Below, in pieces: positions 14,365 through 21,430 of a DNA stretch of 21,430 bases (positions within the stretch are counted from its first letter, which is position 1; every line of letters begins with the position of its first letter). Source of the stretch: an uncultured Erysipelotrichaceae bacterium (GTDB taxonomy: Bacteria > Bacillota_I > Bacilli_A > Erysipelotrichales > Erysipelotrichaceae). The stretch spans positions 1 to 21,430 of the forward strand of contig CALCFG010000036.1 in assembly GCA_937900565.1 (NCBI GenBank), read 5' to 3'. The position numbers were made by a program, and so were the translations under genes. Under the pieces are notes generated by a model. The model did no database searches. It worked only from the letters and a program-made list of their open reading frames with translations, and was not told where the DNA came from.

Positions 14365-16551
14365 CTAACTTTTTACTTTAGCATGCATAGCTTTCGCACT
14401 AGCCGCGATTTTTTTAATACCAAATGGTGCAGCAAAGGCAACCATAACAAATGGACCATCCAATTTAACAATAATTCCATCTCCAAATTCATCATGGGTT
14501 ACTTTTTGTCCTGGTCGATAAACTGGTTTACCAGCCATTTTAATATTAACACTTGGATGATTTTCTTCTTTATTTAAAATAGCTTGTTCATATTGTCGAC
14601 TTGGCGTGTTTCGCATTACAGTTTTATTTGTTGAAGACTCTGGCAATAATCCTTGGTGTTCAATTACAGACTCATCCATTTCTTTGACAAAACGAGACGT
14701 TACTTTTTCACTTTGCAATTGAAATGAATAGCCTTGACAATCGGTAATAAACAAGCGATTCATCGCTCGAGTATACGCAACATAGGCAAGACGTCGCTCT
14801 TCCTCTTCACCATTATTACCTTCATCCAATGCCCGTTGACTTGGGAATACCCCATCACTCATACCAACCACAAAGACAGTATCAAACTCCAACCCTTTAG
14901 CAGAGTGTACTGTCATTAAACGTAACATGTCACTGTTTTCGTCTTCTTCTTTATCACCATACAATGATACCATTTGTAAATATTCATCTAAGTTACTTTC
15001 TGGATATTGCAACATATACGATTGCATATCATTAACTAATTCTTTAATATTTTCTAATCGATCCGTTTCTCTTTCCTCTTCCAAGTTGGTGCGATATCCA
15101 CTTTCATCCATAACCATATTTAATAATTCAATCATGGAATAATCATCCAACTTAGCTTGCCAAGAAAGTACCATTTGTTTAAATGAAGTTAATATATTTT
15201 GTGCCCTAGCTGGTAAAAATGGTTCCTTATCAATAGCTTCAAACATACTAATACCCTGTTCTCTTGCTTTTTCATACAATGTATCCAAGCTTTTTTCACC
15301 GATACCGCGCCGAGGGATATTAATAATCCGTTTAAACGCCAAATCATCTTGAGTTAATAACAATCGCAAATAAGCAATGGCATTTTTAATTTCAGCACGA
15401 TCATAGAAGCGAATACCACCCCAAATAATGTAAGGGATTTGTTGATCCAATAAACTTTTCTCAAATTGACGTGAAATATAATTGGAACGATAAAGAATTG
15501 CCATATCACTGTACTTTAATCCTTGATGATGCAATGCTTTAATTTTATTTATGACATGCCGAGCTTCCGCTTCCTCATTGACACAAGATATATGAACAAT
15601 CTTTTGATTACTTTCTTTTTGAGTAAATAAATCTTTTTTTAAACGATTTTTATTATTCTGAATAACACTATTGGCACCTTTTAAAATATTAGGTTGGGAA
15701 CGATAGTTTTGATTTAACAAAATTGTATGACAACTTGGATAATCCTTTGCAAAATCTAAAATAATATTGACGTCTGCACCCCGCCAAGTATAAATGGTTT
15801 GATCGGGATCACCCACAACCGTTAAGCTATTGTCATGGCCAACCAGTCGTCTTACCAATTCATATTCAGCATGATCAACATCCTGGAACTCATCAACCAT
15901 AATATGGTCAAATTTTCCTTGCCATTTAGCCTCCACTTGTGGATGCAATTGGAATATTTTTAAAGTTTGCAAAATCAAATCATCAAAATCAAAGGCAAAC
16001 AATTGCGCTAAACGTTGTTGATAAAATTCATACACTAAAGCTTTATTTTTTTCACCCATAAATTGTCCCGCTTTACTTAATGCCATTTTAGGATCAATAC
16101 CAGCATATTTATTATTTGCAATATAACTTAAAACTGAATTATATGAATATAATTTAACATCGAGATTATAAAGTTTATAAGCTTCTTTCAAAATGGATTT
16201 TTGATCATCCGAATCCACAATAGTAAAGTTACGCGGGTAATTAATGGCACTTGCTTCCTCTCGTAAAACACGCACACATAAGGAATGAATTGTACTTAAC
16301 CATACACCATGGTTTTCATTATTTAATATTTTACCCACCCGATTGCGCATTTCAGCCGCTGCTTTATTCGTAAACGTAATGGCCAAAATACGATAAGCTG
16401 GAACATGCAACGCATCAATTAAATAAGCAATGCGCGTCGTTAATACCCGAGTTTTTCCACTTCCTGCCCCAGCAATTAGGCGCAAATACTTTTCCTGACT
16501 AACTACCGCTTCATATTGATTCGGATTTAATCCATTTAAATAATTTTCCAT
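14365..16551 (-). CDS. pcrA: ATP-dependent 3'-5' DNA helicase PcrA/UvrD
   Basis: A superfamily 1A helicase for nucleotide-excision repair and for clearing RNA polymerase and recombinases from DNA. The N-terminal Q-motif region NPNQYEAV precedes Walker A AGAGSGKT (27-34). Motif Ia is ITFTNKAA (58-65), Walker B is VDEFQD (219-224), motif III is GDPDQTIYTWRGAD (247-260), motif V is MTVHSAKGLEFD and motif VI is VAYTRAMNRLFIT. The C-terminal ~50 residues, with VYRPGQKVTHDEFGDG, form the Tudor-like domain by which PcrA contacts RNA polymerase. Length 728 is typical. AAGGAG lies six bases before the ATG. The usual PcrA partner ligA is not in this window; the gene instead heads an operon with an AI-2E-family protein. 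Confidence 0.98.
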   Translation of the reverse strand: MENYLNGLNPNQYEAVVSQEKYLRLIAGAGSGKTRVLTTRIAYLIDALHVPAYRILAITFTNKAAAEMRNRVGKILNNENHGVWLSTIHSLCVRVLREEASAINYPRNFTIVDSDDQKSILKEAYKLYNLDVKLYSYNSVLSYIANNKYAGIDPKMALSKAGQFMGEKNKALVYEFYQQRLAQLFAFDFDDLILQTLKIFQLHPQVEAKWQGKFDHIMVDEFQDVDHAEYELVRRLVGHDNSLTVVGDPDQTIYTWRGADVNIILDFAKDYPSCHTILLNQNYRSQPNILKGANSVIQNNKNRLKKDLFTQKESNQKIVHISCVNEEAEARHVINKIKALHHQGLKYSDMAILYRSNYISRQFEKSLLDQQIPYIIWGGIRFYDRAEIKNAIAYLRLLLTQDDLAFKRIINIPRRGIGEKSLDTLYEKAREQGISMFEAIDKEPFLPARAQNILTSFKQMVLSWQAKLDDYSMIELLNMVMDESGYRTNLEEERETDRLENIKELVNDMQSYMLQYPESNLDEYLQMVSLYGDKEEDENSDMLRLMTVHSAKGLEFDTVFVVGMSDGVFPSQRALDEGNNGEEEERRLAYVAYTRAMNRLFITDCQGYSFQLQSEKVTSRFVKEMDESVIEHQGLLPESSTNKTVMRNTPSRQYEQAILNKEENHPSVNIKMAGKPVYRPGQKVTHDEFGDGIIVKLDGPFVMVAFAAPFGIKKIAASAKAMHAKVKS

Positions 16552-16580
16552 TGCGTACTCCTTCTAAACTTGCATTCAAG

Positions 16581-16589
16581 ATTATACCA
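16581..16589 (-). promoter_or_regulatory. Extended -10 promoter of pcrA
   Basis: The minus strand reads TGGTATAAT, identical to the box in front of the lipoprotein gene (the 10-mer ATGGTATAAT is shared). No good -35 is present. Transcription from about 16574 leaves a 23-base leader carrying AAGGAG, which is a normal arrangement. Confidence 0.6.
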
Positions 16590-16710
16590 TTCCCTCCATC
16601 ATGATAAAATAACTATACAAACGATTTAGAATAATCATCATTTTAAAACCAATCAATAATTACTTACCAATATTAACAACAATCTAATAATGAAAAGAAA
16701 TCGATTTTTA

Positions 16711-16719
16711 TGGTTTAAT
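16711..16719 (+). promoter_or_regulatory. Extended -10 promoter abutting the methyltransferase start codon
   Basis: TGGTTTAAT is an extended -10 with one mismatch in the hexamer. Taking its last T as -7, the +1 falls exactly on the A of ATG 16726, so the message would be leaderless. No -35 and no ribosome-binding site are visible. A weaker candidate, TGATAAAAT at 16602-16610, would give a leader of about 110 bases, still without a Shine-Dalgarno site. Confidence 0.45.
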
Positions 16720-16725
16720 ATATGT

Positions 16726-17598
16726 ATGTTTGTAAGTAATGAATGGAAAAGCTATCAATGCATTGATGCTGGAGATAAAAAAAGATTAGAAATTTGGGAT
16801 AATGTTACGTTAAATCGTCCTGACCCAACATGCATTTGGGATAAAACATTAAAAGATGATTTATGGAATAAAGCCGACGCCATCTACCATCGTTCCAATA
16901 AAGGTGGTGGACATTGGGAATTTAAGAAAAAAATAAAAGAAAGTTGGACAATTGACTATAAAGATTTAAAATTCAAAGTCTCTCCAACTGGTTTTAAACA
17001 TACAGGATTATTCCCCGAACAAGCAACCAATTGGGATTTAATCATGGATTTAATTCGTCAAAGTGGTCGTAATGATATTAAAGTATTGAATCTTTTTGCT
17101 TATTCAGGTGGAGCCACTATGGCAGCGAGTAAAGCTGGTGCAAAAGAAGTCGTGCATGTGGATGCAAGCAAAGGAATGATTGCTTGGGCAAAAGAAAACA
17201 TGCAATTAAATCAATTGCAAGATCATACGATTCGTTTTATGGTGGATGACTGCATGAAATTTATTCAACGTGAAATTCGCCGTGGCAATCACTATGATGG
17301 CATTATATTAGATCCTCCAAGTTATGGTAGAGGACCGAATGGTGAATTATGGAAATTGGAAGAACAATTGGCTCAACTTGTATCGTTAAGCGCTCAATTA
17401 CTTTCCGATGACCCATTATTCTATATTATTAACTGTTATACTTCTGGTTTTTCTCAAACAACTTTGTATAACATCTTGTCCACTAAACTACCTAAGAATA
17501 ACCGTCACTTAGTAGTGGATGAAATTGGGTTACCAATAAATTCATCAGATTTAATTATTCCGTGTGGCATTGTTGGTCGAGGCATCTATGCATATTAA
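16726..17598 (+). CDS. RlmI-like class I SAM-dependent RNA methyltransferase
   Basis: A Rossmann-fold methyltransferase resembling the catalytic part of RlmI (23S rRNA m5C1962 methyltransferase) but without its N-terminal PUA domain. Residues counted from ATG 16726: motif I NLFAYSGG (122-129), acidic end of beta-2 VDAS (145-148), VDD (173-175), motif IV DPPSYG (196-201), and NCYTS with Cys237, which lies where m5C enzymes have their catalytic cysteine. An rRNA cytosine target is therefore likely but unproven. The frame is open from ATG 16690; I prefer 16726 because the extra 12 residues look unlike the family, neither site has a Shine-Dalgarno, and 16726 fits a leaderless start. It overlaps the next gene by 11 bases. 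Confidence 0.85.
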   Translation: MFVSNEWKSYQCIDAGDKKRLEIWDNVTLNRPDPTCIWDKTLKDDLWNKADAIYHRSNKGGGHWEFKKKIKESWTIDYKDLKFKVSPTGFKHTGLFPEQATNWDLIMDLIRQSGRNDIKVLNLFAYSGGATMAASKAGAKEVVHVDASKGMIAWAKENMQLNQLQDHTIRFMVDDCMKFIQREIRRGNHYDGIILDPPSYGRGPNGELWKLEEQLAQLVSLSAQLLSDDPLFYIINCYTSGFSQTTLYNILSTKLPKNNRHLVVDEIGLPINSSDLIIPCGIVGRGIYAY

Positions 17599-18256
17599 TG
17601 TTTTATATGAAGACAACCATTTATTAGTTGTTGAAAAGCCTGTTAACATTGCTGTTATGGAAGATCAAAGTAAAGATAATGACTTTTTAAATATATTAAA
17701 GAGCGATTTAAAAGTTAGATATCAAAAGCCTGGAAATGTTTACCTTGCCTTAGTGCATCGGTTAGACCGTCCTGTTGGTGGGATTATGGTATTTGCGAAA
17801 ACAAGCAAAGCCGCATCCCGTCTATCCCAACAAGTTGCCAATCGATCAATGGCCAAAACTTACCATGCAGTTATCAACGGTGAAATTAGTCAACAAAATG
17901 GTCGCTTAGAAGACTATTTATTAAAGAATAAAAAGACAAATATGGTAAGCGTGGTTAATGCAAATACAAAGGATGCAAAGCTTGCACAATTGGATTATAG
18001 CGTTAAGGATTATAAAGAAAACTTAACATTAGTTAAAGTGCATTTGATTACTGGGAGAAGTCATCAAATTCGTGTTCAGTTTGCTTCACGCAATCACCCA
18101 CTTTGGGGTGATCAACGCTATAATCCAAGTGCACGTACTGGTCAACAAATTGCGTTATTTGCTTCTTCACTAAGTTTTAATCATCCCATTACTGGAAAAC
18201 GCTTAACATTCGAATTACCATTACCGAATCGTTTTCCGTATACTTTATTTAACTAA
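17588..18256 (+). CDS. RluA-family pseudouridine synthase
   Basis: It isomerises uridine to pseudouridine in rRNA or tRNA; the exact site cannot be told. From ATG 17588 the protein is 222 residues. ILYEDNHLLVVEKP-type opening (VLYEDNHLLVVEKPVN, 5-20) and HRLDRPVGG (57-65) with catalytic Asp60 are the family signatures, and LITGRSHQIRVQFA is the conserved downstream motif. There is no S4 domain, so this is the short RluA/TruC-like form. A longer frame starts at 17564, but 17588 aligns with the family and has GAGG five bases before it. The start lies inside the end of the methyltransferase gene, so the two RNA-modification genes are coupled. Confidence 0.94.
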   Translation: MHINVLYEDNHLLVVEKPVNIAVMEDQSKDNDFLNILKSDLKVRYQKPGNVYLALVHRLDRPVGGIMVFAKTSKAASRLSQQVANRSMAKTYHAVINGEISQQNGRLEDYLLKNKKTNMVSVVNANTKDAKLAQLDYSVKDYKENLTLVKVHLITGRSHQIRVQFASRNHPLWGDQRYNPSARTGQQIALFASSLSFNHPITGKRLTFELPLPNRFPYTLFN

Positions 18257-18276
18257 ATACAAAGAAAGAAGGGCCC

Positions 18277-19602
18277 ATGCCAAAACGCATTCAATTAAAA
18301 TCTGTTAATAATCCATTAGTAAAACTAAAGGAAAAATTATCTGATAAATGTCCTTATTTATTTGGACCAATCCAAAATAAAAAACCAATCAATCCATTGA
18401 TTATTTATGGCAGTATTGCTGGGAGTGTAGTTTTGGTGTTTGCCCTTTCCTTGCCCACCATATTGGACGAACGTTCTTTAGCAAAACTCGGTTATTCCAA
18501 TAAGGCCATTAATCAAATACAAAGCTTAAAGTTAACGGAAACATTAAAAACAAGTTACCTTTATTCTGATACATTAAATCGTGTGTTTGAAAACGGGTTA
18601 TCAATGAATAGTCAATACTTACCACTGTATACGGTCTTTGAAGTAGTAGATGACAATATTATTCTGCAATATCAACGCCTAATAGTTAAAGGATACAGCC
18701 AAGAAGATATTTTAAATATCTTTACAAATTTAAAAAATTACGAAATTTCAGTGTTGTTAACTTTTCAAAAGTTAGATGATATTCAAACTTATATCGACGA
18801 TTGCTTAGCACATCCGGAAAACTCAAAAGATTCATTTACCTTAAGCAATACCTACGCTAAACCTTACGATGAACTTTCTGTTAAAGAAGCCGATAGTTCC
18901 TCTGTAACAATGCTTGTTAATAAATTTAATTATTTAACTGATCAATACACACCACAAGGACTAAATGAATTATCGGTACGTTATGGTGCAAACGGTGTTG
19001 CTTTAGCACAAGAAGCTGCTAGCGCCTTGGCACAAATGGTGGATAAATTTAATACCTTAGGCTACTCAACCGGCTTCTATGTATCCAGTGGATATCGAGA
19101 TTTTGCTTCACAAGAATCTATATATCAATCCTATGTCGGCCAACATGGACAAGAAGAAGCGGATCGTTTGGCAACTCGTGCTGGTTTTAGTGAACACCAA
19201 ACTGGACTTGCATTAGATTTAGCGTCCACTGATTATGGCAAAGAGTTTAAAGATACTGCAGAATTTACATGGGTAGTTGCCAATTGTTACGACTATGGTT
19301 TTATCTTAAGATATCCAGAAGGTAAGGAATACATTACACAAATCAGTTATGAACCTTGGCATTACCGTTATTTAGGAGTTGATACTGCATTAGCTATTAA
19401 AGAAAGTGGCTATACATACGACGAGTATTATGAACTTTACTTACGTCCTCTTCCGGACAATATTGGCGAATTAATACAGCAAAATCAACAAGATGCGATT
19501 GCGAGTGCTAAATTTAATGCTCAACATCGCCCTGTTACATCAATAGATCCACAAACCAGTGCAGTAACAACAATTGAACCAACCCTACCTAGTGAAAAAT
19601 AA
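18277..19602 (+). CDS. Membrane-anchored VanY-type D-alanyl-D-alanine carboxypeptidase (M15B)
   Basis: A zinc peptidase that trims the terminal D-Ala from peptidoglycan stem peptides. A short cytoplasmic basic N-terminus precedes one membrane segment (about 39-60), so the rest faces outward as a type II protein. The catalytic domain (about 210-370) is complete: SSGYRD (Arg274), SEHQTGLALD (zinc ligands His307 and Asp314) and YEPWH (catalytic Glu359, zinc ligand His362). Between membrane and enzyme lies a ~150-residue extension with two related helices, LAKLGYS-x3-INQI (68-81) and LIVKGYS-x3-ILNI (135-148). A Thr/Ser/Pro-rich tail follows the enzyme. GAAGG lies four bases before the ATG. It is 20 bases after the pseudouridine synthase gene and ends at a terminator. 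Confidence 0.95.
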   Translation: MPKRIQLKSVNNPLVKLKEKLSDKCPYLFGPIQNKKPINPLIIYGSIAGSVVLVFALSLPTILDERSLAKLGYSNKAINQIQSLKLTETLKTSYLYSDTLNRVFENGLSMNSQYLPLYTVFEVVDDNIILQYQRLIVKGYSQEDILNIFTNLKNYEISVLLTFQKLDDIQTYIDDCLAHPENSKDSFTLSNTYAKPYDELSVKEADSSSVTMLVNKFNYLTDQYTPQGLNELSVRYGANGVALAQEAASALAQMVDKFNTLGYSTGFYVSSGYRDFASQESIYQSYVGQHGQEEADRLATRAGFSEHQTGLALDLASTDYGKEFKDTAEFTWVVANCYDYGFILRYPEGKEYITQISYEPWHYRYLGVDTALAIKESGYTYDEYYELYLRPLPDNIGELIQQNQQDAIASAKFNAQHRPVTSIDPQTSAVTTIEPTLPSEK

Positions 19603-19630
19603 GGATTTCCTTCAAAAGAAATCCTTTTTT
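19601..19630. terminator. Bidirectional intrinsic terminator between convergent genes
   Basis: A 9-bp stem AAGGATTTC (19601-19609) with GAAATCCTT (19618-19626) starts within the VanY stop codon and ends in a run of six Ts on the plus strand. Read on the minus strand the same stem is followed by TATTTTTC, so it can also stop transcription from the phospholipase gene, whose stop codon is just to the right. Confidence 0.85.
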
Positions 19631-19631
19631 A

Positions 19632-20477
19632 CTACTTTTCTAAAAATTTTGAAATTGCATCCCATTGACTTTTGGCATCACGGATACCTAAATCAAAGCA
19701 AGCTTGCAATGCTTGAGGATCGCCTTTAAATCGAGAAACTGGAATTTTAGATGTTGGGCGCATTAAATATGCGCTACCTTCGTTCACCATCTTTTCCACT
19801 AAATCCATTTCTTGATAATAAACTTTATCCCTAACTTTTAAGCGTTCGACAATAGCCGGTGTTTTGCGATAAAGTAACTTGCATGCATTTACCTCAATGG
19901 CAGGTTCTGGATGTCTTACATATTCACTATCTTTGGTAATTATTACAAAATGCTTATCATTTCCTTGTTGTATACTTCTTCCAATCGGAACCATAGTAAC
20001 AATACCACCATCCATGTAATCAAAACCATCAATCGTTACTGGTTTTCCAGCAATAGGTAATGTACATGCTGCTTTTAAATTCGTTAAAGTTAATTGATTT
20101 TTCGTTAACCATTCATCATCACCCTTTTGCATATTGAACACGCCAACTTCAAAATTACTTTCGGTATTATTCAATAAAGATAAATCATATTTAACAACTT
20201 TAGCCAATAAATCATCAAACATATGATCATAGCCAACATATGTTCCTTCCCTTAATAAAGGTTTAATTCCAACATTGGCACTATCACTCATGTAATGCAC
20301 AGCAACTTCTTTCAAATAATCCGCTCGCTTCATCCAAAAACTAGCTAAATTCATTGCCCCTGCACTAATACCTACACCATAATCAAAACTAACATTTTTA
20401 TCCAATAAATACGTTAAAACACCCGCTGTGTATGCGCCCCGCATACCTCCGCCTTCTAATACTAACGAAATTTTCAT
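19632..20477 (-). CDS. Patatin-like phospholipase (RssA/YjjU type)
   Basis: A predicted lipid acyl hydrolase with the Ser-Asp dyad of the patatin fold. The oxyanion loop GGGMRG (9-14), nucleophile elbow GISAG (Ser38) and DGG (catalytic Asp156) are intact, so the enzyme should be active. No signal peptide or membrane segment is seen; it is probably cytosolic, acting on the inner face of the membrane. At 281 residues it fits the bacterial YjjU-like group, whose substrates are largely unknown. AAGGAG six bases before the ATG overlaps the stop of the cardiolipin synthase gene, 10 bases upstream, so the two are co-transcribed and possibly coupled. A role in turning over or editing phospholipids made near it is inference. 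Confidence 0.94.
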   Translation of the reverse strand: MKISLVLEGGGMRGAYTAGVLTYLLDKNVSFDYGVGISAGAMNLASFWMKRADYLKEVAVHYMSDSANVGIKPLLREGTYVGYDHMFDDLLAKVVKYDLSLLNNTESNFEVGVFNMQKGDDEWLTKNQLTLTNLKAACTLPIAGKPVTIDGFDYMDGGIVTMVPIGRSIQQGNDKHFVIITKDSEYVRHPEPAIEVNACKLLYRKTPAIVERLKVRDKVYYQEMDLVEKMVNEGSAYLMRPTSKIPVSRFKGDPQALQACFDLGIRDAKSQWDAISKFLEK

Positions 20478-20487
20478 TTAATACTCC

Positions 20488-21430
20488 TTAAAATAATGGA
20501 CTAAACACTGCACACACAGCACTAATGATGCGCTTAATAAATGGCTCATCATAACACATTTGCAATGTAATTGGTTGACAAACACTCAGTGTTTGTTCGT
20601 AATCTTTTCTTAAATCTTTAGCAAAATTTTGATCACTAACAATCGTATTGCATTCAAAATTTAAATAATACGATCGATAATCAATATTTGTTGTTCCTAC
20701 AATACCCACTTGATCATCACTGACCCAAGTTTTAGCATGAATAAACCCTGGAGTATATTCATACACTTTTACCCCAGCTTCAATTAAGCGTTGATAAAAA
20801 GATTGAGATACCCAATGCACATAAAACTTATCCGGCACATGAGGTGTAATAATTCTAACATCCACCCCTCGTTTGGCAGTATAAATTATATTTTTTAGTA
20901 AAGCATCATTAATTAATAAATAAGGTGCACATATATAAACATAATCGTGAGCTTCATTAAGCATTGTCATATGCGCCATTAACCCAGTTTCTTCATCATC
21001 ATTGGGACTATCCGCAAATGCAGCAACTAATACATCATCCTTTACAGAAGTACCATATTGCTTAAACCAATCATAGTCAATGCTAATATGTTTTAACTCG
21101 CCATATAATTGCAAAAATAAAACAGTATATCCCCAAACAGCTTCGCCTTCAATACGAATTGCGCTGTCTTTCCAACGCCCAAATCTCACCTTTAAGTTGG
21201 CATATTCATCCGCTAAATTAATACCACCCATATAGCCAATCTTATTGTCAATAACGGTTAATTTACGATGATTTCGATAATTAATTGTCCCTACTAAGGA
21301 AGGATTAATGGGATTGAAACATACAGTTTCAAGCCCATACGATTCCAACTCTTTAGTAAAGTGACGACTCATCGTTGTAATCGTACCAAAATCATCATAA
21401 ATTAAAATGGCTCTAATCCCTTGTTGTAAC
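20488..21430 (-). CDS. cls: Cardiolipin synthase, C-terminal part (N-terminus beyond window)
   Basis: A phospholipase D-family enzyme that joins two phosphatidylglycerols to cardiolipin at the membrane. Both HKD motifs are visible: NHRKLTVIDNKIGYMGG and FIHAKTWVSDDQVGIVGTTNID. Between them lie RFGRWKDSAIRIEGEAVW and the ICAPYLL segment typical of bacterial Cls. The frame has a Met at 21372, but it stays open to the window edge, and the residues before that Met (RAILIYDDFGT) match the family's conserved strand ahead of motif 1, so the true start and the usual N-terminal membrane helices lie outside. It is followed by a patatin-like phospholipase gene in the same operon. Confidence 0.94.
   Translation of the reverse strand, partial: LQQGIRAILIYDDFGTITTMSRHFTKELESYGLETVCFNPINPSLVGTINYRNHRKLTVIDNKIGYMGGINLADEYANLKVRFGRWKDSAIRIEGEAVWGYTVLFLQLYGELKHISIDYDWFKQYGTSVKDDVLVAAFADSPNDDEETGLMAHMTMLNEAHDYVYICAPYLLINDALLKNIIYTAKRGVDVRIITPHVPDKFYVHWVSQSFYQRLIEAGVKVYEYTPGFIHAKTWVSDDQVGIVGTTNIDYRSYYLNFECNTIVSDQNFAKDLRKDYEQTLSVCQPITLQMCYDEPFIKRIISAVCAVFSPLF

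Overview
The window is a compact, AT-rich bacterial chromosome segment that reads as a low-GC Gram-positive (Firmicutes/Bacillota). The evidence is the DnaB/DnaI helicase-loading pair next to polA-mutM-coaE, PcrA helicase, clear Shine-Dalgarno sites, intrinsic terminators and standard stop-codon use (TGA ends dnaB, so it is not a Mycoplasma-type code). My best guess is Erysipelotrichia or a close relative; this rests on gene content and style, not on a marker gene. There are no rRNAs, tRNAs, insertion sequences, CRISPR arrays, phage genes or riboswitches that I can support. The longest gene-free stretch is about 270 bases (3547-3818), which holds a terminator and the likely pfkA promoter.

Layout, left to right. 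(1) 1-806, minus: a Cof-type HAD phosphatase cut off by the window edge, with its own extended -10 promoter. (2) 889-3546, minus: a glycolytic operon pfkA-pyk followed by a 66-residue orphan gene, closed by a terminator. (3) 3819-10960, minus: a replication/repair operon read as zinc-SBP-like lipoprotein, polA, mutM, coaE, dnaB, dnaI. Spacings range from short gaps to overlaps, and a terminator lies just past dnaI. (4) 11096-16551, minus: pcrA, an AI-2E-family membrane protein, a terminator, a MATE transporter and radC. (5) 16726-19602, plus, divergent from pcrA: an RlmI-like RNA methyltransferase, an RluA-family pseudouridine synthase and a membrane-anchored VanY-type D,D-carboxypeptidase, ended by a bidirectional terminator. 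(6) 19632-21430, minus: a cardiolipin synthase (N-terminus beyond the window) followed by a patatin-like phospholipase.

Most genes are housekeeping. The observations that stand out are: a ZnuA-family lipoprotein that has apparently lost all three metal-binding histidines and leads the DNA polymerase I operon; a small Cys/His-rich gene whose strong ribosome-binding site is separated from its AUG by a perfect hairpin; and two genes (the lipoprotein and the methyltransferase) whose extended -10 boxes lie so close to the start codon that their transcripts should be leaderless. I did not find a clearly new multi-gene defence or mobile system.
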